Below are positions 37,257-47,294 of a DNA stretch of 64,000 bases, in pieces (the first letter of the stretch is position 1; every line of letters starts with the position of its first letter). The stretch is taken from NCBI GenBank assembly GCA_001692895.1, contig KV748193.1, forward strand, positions 1,488,001 through 1,552,000. Reading direction: 5' to 3'. The position numbers and the translations under genes were made by a program. Under the pieces are notes generated by a model. That model did no database searches. It saw only the letters and a list, made by a program, of their open reading frames with translations, and was not told where the DNA came from. The stretch is from Cenococcum geophilum 1.58. Taxonomy: Eukaryota > Ascomycota > Dothideomycetes > Gloniales > Gloniaceae.

Positions 37257-37839
37257 CATAATAATTGCCAGCTCTTACGTCCAAATAACCTTTCTGGTGG
37301 TAATCAGTTTAAAAATAGCTTGCTTTCATCCTTAGTAACTTTACAGAAGTTAGAAATAGGCCCCAGATATATTAATCACGCTGTTAAGACGGATATTGAT
37401 AGCGGTGGTCTAGATAAGGTTTCTAAGTTTTGGGTAAATATTAAGTCTTAGCGCGATCGTAAGGGACTTTAGATAGCTCTACAGATTTAAGTATAAAGAT
37501 GTTTATCTGCGCCTGTTATAAGTTAATACCATTCTTACCACTTTTTATACTAAATTTGCATATTCCTACAACAAGTTCTAACTAAAATCTTTAAGATTCT
37601 ATCCTTAAAGGTATCCACTATGCTATCTCCTAGGTACGATCCTTCCGGTATAGAAGGAACTCCAGAACCTACTTTACCTAATCCTCCTGGAGCTCTACTG
37701 CGCCTTCCTAGCTTTAGAAGCTTCTTTAGCTTATTTACTCCTTTCTTACCTAGTAATATAACTGTGCTAAATACTCCCTTTACTCGCTCTGCTATATCTA
37801 GTTCTTCTACTCTAATGCCGAGCCGTCGCATTTGCTGAG

Positions 37840-39060
37840 CAATTGCTTGTCTTAATAGATGGGAGAGACGCGAGGAACAGGAGCGGGAGGAGCGAGCTAT
37901 AGAACGTATTTAACGTCGCCAACGGCTTTAGAAAAGTAACGCTCGAGCGCTTGTTCCTTACTCCCTAAGATGCACAATTAAAGGCCTCTATTGCTACCTT
38001 TAAGAACCTATCTCTCGCATTGCTGTATTAGTTAAGCAACTATATTCTACTGTCCACTATATTGTTAATAAAGCACAGACCCCGATACGTGGTGGCTATT
38101 GCAATGCTCTTGTATACGGCTCGCCAATTCGGCGTTAACTGGTTGATTTCCTAGAGTTAGATACTTAGGCGCGTCGCCTTACCTACTTAAAGCTTTCCTT
38201 CTATGTAGGAGTCCCTTGTTCCGACTCTATAGTCGCCTAATATCTTAAAAAGGAGGGCTTTTGACGCTATGTTGCTTATATAAAGCCCTAGCTTACTATA
38301 GCTTACTATTACGCCCGGTTAGCATTTATATTAGCTTACCGTTACTTCTAAAAAGAGGATTAGTAGAGAGTTATGTGGATAGATAAGGCAGCTATATATT
38401 ATGGTGGGCACTAGCGGCTCTATGTTATTAGAAGACCTAATAAACGATTTCTTCCTAACTGCCTCCGTCCTAAGTTTACTAATATACCTTATACAATAGT
38501 ATAGGCTGCATTCTGCGGTGTAGAAAAAGGGCCTCTACTATTTTGGAATAAGGAAGAATAGGGCAATATTACGGCGCAGGGCTTCCTGGATCATATATAT
38601 CTAAAGCTTAAAAAATTCTATAACTTCTATAACGCTAAATATAGTGTATATTTCCCTAATTACGAATTTAAAAGTACCCTAATAATTATATAAATAGACG
38701 GAGCTCCCTATTATAGAGCTTGTATTACCACCGCTAAGTTCTAGGAAGATAATATTAAGTTACTTTAGTAGCTAGTAAACAGCCCAGATCTTAACCTAAT
38801 TAAGGCTGTTTAGAATTTAATGAAGACTTAATTAGCTAAGCGGAAGCCTCGCCTGTTAACAAAAGAAGCAATGCAAGCAGCTATTGAATCTAAATGGGAG
38901 AATCTAAAGGCCTGCTACTTTGAGGATCTAGTTACTTCTATACCTGCACGCCTTTAGGTAGTAATTGAAGCAGAAGGGGGACCTACTAAGTGGTAGAGGA
39001 TAGTAGAAAGCTTAAAGGACGATTAGGAGCTTGGAGGAGACATTTAGACACTTGTTTAAT
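37840..39060 (+). pseudogene. Tc1-like transposase, RIP-damaged
   Basis: Plus-strand reading with transposase features: the first catalytic Asp in WIDKAAIYYGG (codon 38382-38384), the second in IDGAPYYRA (38697-38699), and NSPDLNLIKAV near 38778-38810. The third acidic residue, expected 34 residues after the second Asp, is Lys (AAG at 38802), consistent with a G-to-A change of GAG. In-frame TAG and TAA codons stand where Gln or Trp codons are expected throughout, so it cannot make a transposase. The C-terminal part up to EAEGGPTKW is well preserved apart from these. Start not determined. Confidence 0.8.
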
Positions 39061-39090
39061 TGCTAAGCGTTAATTTTAACACTTATTTAG

Positions 39091-39282
39091 TGTCACGGAA
39101 CCCCACCGCAGGGGCCTCCATAGGAGAGCCCCGTGCTCTCGCGTACACCTCGCGTACAGCTTATGTCAGCTACGCGTAGGTATATCACCTCCTTACGCCC
39201 TCGACCCTTACGATCGATCGCGTAACGTCTTGTAGACTCCTCGAATATATACGTCTTATAGCCACTGCCCCGTCCCATAACA
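39091..39282 (+). repeat. Gypsy-4 5' LTR (192 bp)
   Basis: TGTCACGGAACC to the 39282 end. Differs from the 3' LTR at about a dozen sites, all transitions. The open frame across it on the minus strand is not a gene. Confidence 0.95.
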
Positions 39283-42200
39283 TTACGTTACGCCTTTTTA
39301 CTACCGACACCTAGCCTACGACCAATTCTACGTCTCTGCAATACTATAGGTGCTGCCAGAAGTAGCGTGCCTACGAGTTACCTTACTTTATACTTTTAAG
39401 GAACCCACAATAGTAAGATAATATTCCTTACTAGCCACTATATTAAACCTAAAGAACAATCCAATACCTACACTTAACCTACAACGCCAATCAATCCCAG
39501 GAGAATTTAATTTATTAGCCCTAGCCTTAACCCCTAAGGAGAGGGACACTAACAATATCTTATCTTTTATTAACTATATAACTACGGACAAGCAAGTAAA
39601 AGGGCTATTACCCATTAAAATTAAAATACGAGACGCTAAGACATTCGCAAAAATGGTAGCACGAGAACCTAATAAATACTACCGCCTTCTATAGAACTAC
39701 CACCTAAAGCTTATACGAGCCGAGATACATGCTGCCTAAAATCGCGATATTATCCAAGACCTATAAGCTCGCGAGGCGCTCGCTAATAACACGCGTTAAG
39801 AAACTAAAGATAACCTTTATATGTCTAAACGCGACGTCTAACAATTAAAGAAGGCTGAGATTGCACTTATTGCTACAGTTACTAAAAGAGAAGGTATAAT
39901 TAAATACCTATAATCTTAGCTTAATAAGCATATTTATAACAACGCTAGATACCTCTCTACTATATATAACGCCACTTAAGTCTCTACGCCCCCGGCAACT
40001 TTACCTACTTAACACTTAATAGAGGGTTAGCGCTAAGCAGCCTTACCTAACGGGAACCCCTACTAAAGTAATAATAAAAGCTATAACAACTAAACCTAAG
40101 CTGCTACCGTAGGGTCTAATGTATATTACTCTAATCCCCTAGTTTTTTAGGGAGACCGTAAAGAATATAGCTATTAGAAGATGCAAATCCGCGAAAAACT
40201 AACTTAGAGCGCCTGCCTTTTTCCTACAGAAGATACTAAGATTAGCTATATTATTGGGCGAATAAAGGGTACACTATTTAACAGACTTTTCGCCTAATAG
40301 GAGACTAATGGCCCCTAGAAGTAGTAGTCCCACTAAAAAGTCCTTAATAATCTTAACCTAATATACTGTAACTACGACCTACTAGCTACTAACTAAGCTA
40401 AACTACGTACCCTAAAGATAAGCCCCACTAAATTATTTAATAAGTTCTATATTAAATTCTAGGAATATACCGGAGCCCTCACCTAAGACAATACTAAAGA
40501 CTAGAAAGATCTCCTTAAAAAAGTCACTTATTGCCTTAGTTACGCAGCCGCCAGCCATAACTACAATAATGTTTATAATATAGTAACAGCTATATAGAAG
40601 ATTAAACGATAACTAAATCAGATCGCTACTGTAAACCCCTACCTAAAGACCTTCTTATAAAAGCCCTCCAGACCTACTAAACTACCGACGCCTACTACCC
40701 TAAGCAACACTACTAGTCTTAATATTAACCTTTCTATACTAACCTTCTTGTAGAAGCTACTAGACGGAAAATATAAGCTACTCTAAAAGCTAAAGCGTTG
40801 CTATAAATATTGTTAAGAAGGCTGTTATAGCTATAGCCTAAACTGCTTAATAGCTAGGTTTAGCAGCCGCCGCCTAATACCTAACCTAGTACCTTAAACA
40901 CTAAATACGTCGCTACATACCACTACCGTACAAGATAAAGACGTAGCAATAGTGGTAGAGTCGGATACGAAAACGGAAAACGCTAAGTCCTAGCCCTAAG
41001 TTATAGGTTAGGACGCCCTAATAATAAGGGGATCTATATATTAGCCTGCTTAATAAATAACTTAGTAAAGATAAATAAACGGAAATAGATAGTTTTACCT
41101 ATAATAGGAACTACTACTAAAAAACAATATAAAAGCCGTTCTATAATTAATTGCGGAGCTACTAATAAATTTATAGATATCTAATTTGTATATACTTATA
41201 ACCTACCTACCTTACCCCTTACCAAAGCCCGCGCCCTATAACTTACCGATAGTAGTTATACCGTATAGAAGATTACCTATATAGTATAACTCTACTTAGA
41301 TATAAATAGGCACCAGGAAGAACTTTAGGCCTATATTACACCACTTACTAACTACCCTATTATCCTTAGAATGAACTAGCTTAAATAATATAACCCCGCC
41401 ATTAACTAGAAAAAGAGAGAAGTAACCTTTAACTCTAAATACTGTAGAGAGACCTACTTAAGACATGGCCTAGCTGCCTCTATTTACTCCCTAGGATACC
41501 AACCTAAGGAACCCCTTATTACCCTACCTACGATTAACTGCTACTACGTAAGTGCCGCGGCCTTCTACCGTATAGCATATAGGAAAGGCTAGACCGTTAC
41601 CGCAGCCTTTTAATTACAACTATATAAGCTTAATAAAGAATAGGACTACGTCCTCTATAGTAATAGGATAGATATAGTTAACCTCCTAAAAAACGATGCC
41701 CCCACAGAACTCTACGGACTTTTACCTTTAGACTTTAAAAAGTTTATAAAGCTTAAAAAAGGACTTACTAATAAGAAACTCCGCAAGCTCCTCCCTAAGA
41801 GGTACTATAACTTTATTAACGTGTACTTATAAAAGAGCGTAGATATACTCCCCCTATATTAACCTAATAACTATACTATTAATATTAAATAAGGAAAAAT
41901 GCCACCCTATAAGAGACCCTACCTAATATTAAAAGATGAACTTTTAGTTATTAAAAAGTATATCAACAAACACCTTAATAAAGGGTTTATTTGCCCCAGC
42001 ATATCCCTAGCAACCGCCCCCATTCTCCTTACTAAGAAGCTAGGAGAAGGTATTTAATTCTACGTTAACTATAGAGGACTTAACGCTATTACAATTAAGA
42101 ACTAATACCCCGTACCACTTATACATAAGACTCTTAAGCGGCTTAGCTAAGCCAAAATCTATACTAAGCTTAATATTATCGCCGCCTTTAACCGCCTCTA

Positions 42201-45055
42201 AATACGAGAAGGTGACGAATAGAAAACCGCATTTATATCGCGCTTTAGCTAATTTAAATATACCATTATGCCCTTTAGCGTATGCAACGGCCCAGGCAGC
42301 TTCTAAAGCTATATTAATAACGCCTTACGGGACTACCTTAACGACTTCTGCTCTACGTACCTGGACAATATACTTATTTATAGCAATAACCCTTCTAAGT
42401 ATACTAAGCACGTTTAAAAGGTTCTACAGCGCCTTAGGGACGCAGGACTTTATATTAATTTAAAAAAGTACGAATTCTTAGTTATAGAAGTAAAATACCT
42501 TAAACTAATTGTTACTACTAAGGGTGTCCGTATAGACCCTAAGAAGGTATATATAATTACTAAATAGCAAACCCCTAACTGCATTAAAGACGTATAAGCT
42601 TTCCTCGGTTTCGCTAACTTCTATTAAAAATTTATATATAACTTCTTAGGTGTTATAGCACTACTTATAGCAATAATATAAACAAAGGGCCTTTCTATAA
42701 AAGGAAGAAAAACATATCTACGTTTTATCTAGACGCCTAAATATAAGAAGGCATTTTAAGACCTTAAAGATACTTTTACTAAAGCACCTATCCTAGCTCA
42801 CTTTATACCAGGACGACAACTCTATCTTAAGACTAACTCCTTAAACCACGTTAACACAAGCGTCCTCTCTTAAATAGGCAATAACAATCTCCTCTACCTA
42901 GTCGCATTCTATTCGTTTAAGCTTATACTATAAGAATATAACTACGAGATCTATAATAAGGAACTTCTCGTAATTATATAAGCATTTAAGGAATTCTAAC
43001 CGGAACTTTTCTTAGCAGAACTTAACTAGCTAACTAAAGTCCTTACGGATCATCGCAACCTTAAGTACTTTATAACTATAAAATAGCTAAACTAACGCTA
43101 AGCACGCTAGAACGAGTTCCTCTCTAGTTTTAACTTNAAAATNNTATATAGGCNAGNAGTATAAGGTACTAAGCCTAATAGCCTAACACGCCGCTTATAA
43201 GACCTTCCTTAGTCTAAAGATAACCCCTATAACTAGTTCCAATAATAAATAATTCTAAAAGCACGGAATTTGGCCCTAGGTATACTACCTACAATAAAGC
43301 TAACTATACCTTAGCTCTACACTACAGAACTAGAATTACCTTTTAAAATTAATAAGCTTATTACCACGGCATATAACACCTCTGTTAACCTATTACTATA
43401 TTAACTTATTACCGTAAAGACCGCTAGCGCCCGTACGCTACCGACTAAACTCTAAAGCTTAGGCTAGATTAATATGGCAGCCTTAAAAGTAAAAGAGAAC
43501 AGGCTCTATTATAAAGGCCGTCTATTTATCCCTAACTTAGAAAATTTACAACAGCAACTAATCCAAATGGCCTATAACCTCCGATTAAGCGGCCACCCAG
43601 GTAAAAAAGGAACCTATAAGCTTCTTAGCCGATACTACTTCTAGCCTAAAATAATAGACTTAGTTAAATGCTTTATAGGCGCCTGCTACGGTTATAAGCG
43701 CGCTAAGGCCTTTAATATAAAGTACCAAGGATTACTGCACCCTCTACCAGTACCTATACGACGATAGGCAGATATCGCTATAGATTTTGTTATTAACCTA
43801 CCACCCTATAAGCGATATGGCCGTACCTATAAGAACATCCTTATAATAATATGCCGACTTATAAAAGAGCGCCACTACGTCCCAACTAAAGGCGTAGCCG
43901 TTAGCAACGTCACTAACGCCTTCCTTCGCAAAATCTATTGATTATATAGGTTACCTAACTTAATTACGTCCGACTAAGGTATATAATTTGGCTCTAATGT
44001 ATAGAGACAAATCTGCCAACGCTTTAGTATCTCCGTTAAGATGTCTATATTCTTCTACTATAAAACTGCTAGGTAACCGGAAAACGCTAATGCTAGCATA
44101 AAAGCGTACCTATAATAGGTAGTCGCCTATAGTTAAGATAACTAGGTAGATTACCTCCTACTAGGTAAATTTATAGCGAATAACTACGTCTTAACTACTA
44201 TAGGACTTACCCCGTTCTTCGCGAACAAGGGATATTACCCCCAATCCAGCATAGAACTACCAGAACCTATTAATAAGAAACTGCCATATAGAAAACGCCT
44301 TAAGATGCTACTTACCGACTAGCATGCAGACCGTATAAAAAATCTACTCGACTACTATAAGGGAGAAATAGCCTAGGCTTAAGCAAAGTAGGCTTACTTC
44401 GCCAACCGTTATAAAACGCCACCACTAGAGATACGTGTTGGCGACTAGGTATAGCTAGATATACGCAATATCTCTATATAAAGGCCTATAAAGTCACTTA
44501 ATTATAAGAACCTTAGCCTCTACCTAATTAAATAAGTCATTAATAGGGGAGCCGCATACAAGCTAGAGCTCCTACCTACCCTAGCCACCCGCGGGATATA
44601 GCCTGTATTTTACCTATAGCTACTATACCTTTACTAGCCTAACCCCTTACCGGGGCAGATATAGCCTAAACCCCCACTAGTACTAATCCGAGATAAGAAC
44701 AAAAATAAGAACTACGAGAAGTGGACCGTTAAACAAATTATTAACTCTAAATACTTTAGCAAAGGTAGAGGACGATGGCTCTACTACAGAGCTATATACA
44801 CAGGATTCGACATAGATTAGCTAGAATGGCAACTATAGGAAGACTTCGAAAATGCAAAGGATCTAATTAGCGACTTTTACTACGCGAACCCACAGAAACC
44901 GGGCCTAAGTAGAGATTTTATACCTAATCCTCTATGGGAGCCCTTATAGAGTTAAACCGTTATATATTACCACGTAGGGGCAAATTACCGTTAGATTGCC
45001 GTTAGATTATGGTAAAGTGCAATTACATAACCGGAATATCGTTAAGATGTCTAGG

Positions 45056-45078
45056 AACTTTAACCGGCGGTTAAAGTT
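45056..45078. repeat. Palindromic block, copy 3 (in Gypsy-4 3' region)
   Basis: Arms AACTTTAACCG and CGGTTAAAGTT around G, preceded by GATGTCTAGG and followed by ATCTAATTAGTTGGAT. Located between the coding end and the 3' LTR, in sense orientation. Confidence 0.9.
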
Positions 45079-45242
45079 ATCTAATTAGTTGGATTCTTAG
45101 ATGCTAAGCCTTATTATATAACGTTGTTTTAAGCCTTTAGCAATACCCCCCTTTCTTCTTTTCTATACCCTAAGTGTCCCTTCTATATATATATAGTAAC
45201 CACAGCGTCGCCGGAGCTCCGCCTCTATAGGAGGGGGGGTAG

Positions 45243-45434
45243 TATTACGGAACCCCACCGCAGGGGCCTCCATAGGAGAGCCCCGTGCTCTTGCGTACAC
45301 CTCGCGTATAGCTTATGTCAGCTACGCGTAGGTATATCACCTCCTTACGCCCTTGACCCTTACAATCGATCGCGTAACGTCTTGTAGACTCCTTGAATAC
45401 ATATATCTTATAGCCACTGCCCCGTCCCGTGACA
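45243..45434 (+). repeat. Gypsy-4 3' LTR (192 bp)
   Basis: Ends CCCGTGACA, followed by the target duplication TTTAG. Same length as the 5' copy. Confidence 0.95.
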
Positions 45435-45638
45435 TTTAGCTACTGTAACTTCAGAAATATTCGTATATAGGTAATCTACTATACAATTATTCGTTTTAAA
45501 AAGCTTCATAAATTTTTGATATTAAGGTCTTTCGAAGCTTACTGCCAAGACAGGGAAACTCATACTAATCTATATGAGGATTTCCGCCCGAGAGGCGTCA
45601 CTAGTAAGGCGCTAACAACCGGAATTGACGAGGTGGTG

Positions 45639-45790
45639 TAGTAGGGAATAAATAAACTAAGTATAAGTTATAAAAGAGTTAATAAAAGAGGACGATATAG
45701 TAAGGAGTATAGTAATAGCCTTATATAGAGATAAACTAATAAGGAGGGAAGGGCTGTAAGCCTAAGTAAGGGGCTAAAAGATCTCTTATA
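45639..45790 (+). repeat. Old LTR D copy, right part (RIP-altered)
   Basis: Aligns to 50778-51009 except for an internal ~70-bp segment present only in the clean copy. Over the aligned part nearly every difference is G-to-A or C-to-T. TATAT flanks both outer ends (36804-36808, 45791-45795), compatible with a 5-bp target duplication though low in complexity. Confidence 0.75.
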
Positions 45791-45885
45791 TATATATACT
45801 TAGATACTATAGCGTAGCCTACCTTATATAAAATATAAAAGTAATACTATAAAGGGTAGTATAAGTTAATAGATTATATATATGG

Positions 45886-46204
45886 TGTAACAGAATCCCC
45901 CAGAAGGTACTTATCAGATGAGATAGTAGGAGGTTTTATCTATATTCCATCTATGTCCCAGAAGACACGGTCAGACAGATAAGAGGCGAAGGGTTTTGCT
46001 AGCGTCTTAGAAGGATCATATAGGGAGCTGGTTCTCCTCTAGAGGAGAACCAGCGATTAGTCTCTGAATAGAAGAGGTCAGAAAGCATTTGTCCTTCATT
46101 ACGTGAAGCTCGTTCTACCTCGACTTATCTTCTACTTACCTGTGACTCTTATTCTACACTGTCGATTAGATAGTCATACGTTCCGGTCAGACTGGCCTCT
46201 TACA
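45886..46204. mobile_element. Solitary LTR C (319 bp), RIP-free, with a perfect palindrome
   Basis: Starts TGTAACAGAATCCCCC and ends CCTCTTACA, with target duplication TATGG at 45881-45885 and 46205-46209. Normal dinucleotide content. A 28-bp perfect palindrome occupies 46027-46054 (arm GCTGGTTCTCCTCT). Confidence 0.9.
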
Positions 46205-46209
46205 TATGG

Positions 46210-46858
46210 CTTATAATCTTTTTAAATACTTTAAATTTTATATTAAAAAAGTATTTATATATGCCTTATATATACTCTGCATATACCTAATATATACGCT
46301 AGAATATTTACAATTTAAGATTAATAACTGTGCATTTTCTATTTTATTTAAATTGCATATATATTATATATACGTAGGCTGAGCGTAGTCTAACAGTTTC
46401 GCTTACCGCCCTTAACCAAGCCTATGGCGATTTTCCATCCTGAGGATGGAAAATCCTAATTAGTTAATTTAACGAACAAAGCCGGCAGAACCCTATACTG
46501 CAACGATATAGCAGAATATGGCAGAACCCTAGCAGAATATAGCAGAACATAACGGAAGACACGCTCTGGCACCGTCACGTGCCCGTATACGATATGGCAC
46601 TTATTAACCCAGCAACTAAGCACGATTAATACCAAGCATTATTAATAAGGGTTATTAATATTAAGTGGTATTGCGAAGGATAAGCTTAAGATAGAGTTTA
46701 AAGCGTAATACGGTTAATACTAAGCATTATTGACAAGCGTTCTCAATATTGATTGAAGCCTTATTGCGTTATTGAAAACAACACTGATTACCTAGCTGGA
46801 GCTCTAGGACTAGTACGTTCTAAGGGTAGCCACAACAAGTTCTCTAAGTTGCATGTTA
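46210..46858. other. AT-rich to mixed spacer, no gene
   Basis: Includes ATATGC-type palindromes (about 46250-46370), short GCAGAAY repeats (about 46488-46560) which are the reverse complement of the TTCTGC repeats seen in several elements, and AAGCATTATT repeats near 46637-46735. A hairpin at 46429-46455 is listed separately. Confidence 0.5.
46429..46455. repeat. Second type of hairpin followed by CTAATTAG, copy 2
   Basis: Arms GATTTTCCATCC and GGATGGAAAATC around TGA, then CTAATTAGTT. It is not RIP-altered, whereas copy 1 at 1764-1790 has the compensating change in both arms (CTATCC/GGATAG). Confidence 0.8.
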
Positions 46859-47284
46859 TCACGCTCCGTCTGGACTCAAAGCCCTACCTCGGTATCGAGG
46901 ATTTTGAGGATCTATAACACTCGGTGTCGTATTTAGGGCTGACGACGCGTTGATATCGATAGTGCCAATTTCAGTACGAAGATATGAGCTAGTGCCATCG
47001 AATGATATCTTGGCGAGTGCCTTGCCAATCTCGAGCGTCTGCAGGCAGTCGCCGCTGCTCGCATCCCAGATCTTGACCGTCTTGTTCCACGACGCCGACG
47101 CCAACCGGGCAGAGTCGTGGGAGAAGGCCACCGCGTCGACCAGATTGCCATGGCCCTCGAGCACGGCGTTCTGCTGGAATGGGTTTATAAAGCTGGGGGG
47201 TTTGCGTCTGGGGAATACATGTTTGGTGTATGTAAAGGCGGCTCTGATATATAATACCCTAAACCAAGACGACCCGGCTGTCAT
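46859..47284 (-). pseudogene. WD40 repeat fragment, likely from an NLR-type (NACHT-WD40) protein
   Basis: Open frame of 141 codons. Residues 42-84 form one canonical WD repeat (LEGHGNLVDAVAFSHDS, then ASWNKTVKIWD and LQTL), with part of a further, last blade after it. A functional beta-propeller needs about seven repeats, so this is a fragment; it ends abruptly after ALSPDGA, where such proteins usually continue. The first ~35 codons do not look like WD40 sequence and the chosen start is arbitrary. The best-known ascomycete proteins of this type are the NACHT-WD40 incompatibility proteins (HET-D/HET-E family). It sits 10 bp downstream of the HET gene on the same strand, possibly the remnant of a HET-NACHT-WD40 gene or a gene neighbour. 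Composition is normal. Confidence 0.7.
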
Positions 47285-47294
47285 CTACTTGTAA

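Larger units (their letters stand above)
39091..45434 (+). mobile_element. Gypsy-4 retrotransposon, complete in outline
   Basis: Fossil Gypsy element, 6.3 kb, with 192-bp LTRs and target duplication TTTAG (39086-39090, 45435-45439). Order: gag (about 39500-40900), protease region (about 41130-41400), reverse transcriptase (about 41900-42500), RNase H (about 42700-43150), integrase (about 43500-44300), and a C-terminal chromodomain-like segment (about 44690-44900). A purine tract AGGAGGGGGGG precedes the 3' LTR. All parts are in place but it is broken, with dozens of RIP-type breaks. A few ambiguous bases lie at 43137-43157. It is the last insertion into the Tc1-like element. Confidence 0.9.
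36835..45638 (+). mobile_element. Tc1-like DNA transposon, split by Gypsy-4
   Basis: Terminal inverted repeats: 36835-36865 (CACC..CTCGTCAATTCCGG..) and 45609-45638, with a 24-bp perfect core CTCGTCAATTCC/GGAATTGACGAG plus TTGTTAGCGC. TA on each side (36833-36834, 45639-45640) is the expected target duplication. It holds a degenerate DD34E transposase. Without the Gypsy insertion at 39091-45434 the transposon is about 2.4 kb. Inserted into the old LTR D copy. Confidence 0.85.

Noticed and set aside
36835-45638. A single large (8.8 kb) cargo-carrying transposon
   Set aside because: The interior 39091-45434 has its own LTRs and target duplication, so the large size is due to nesting.
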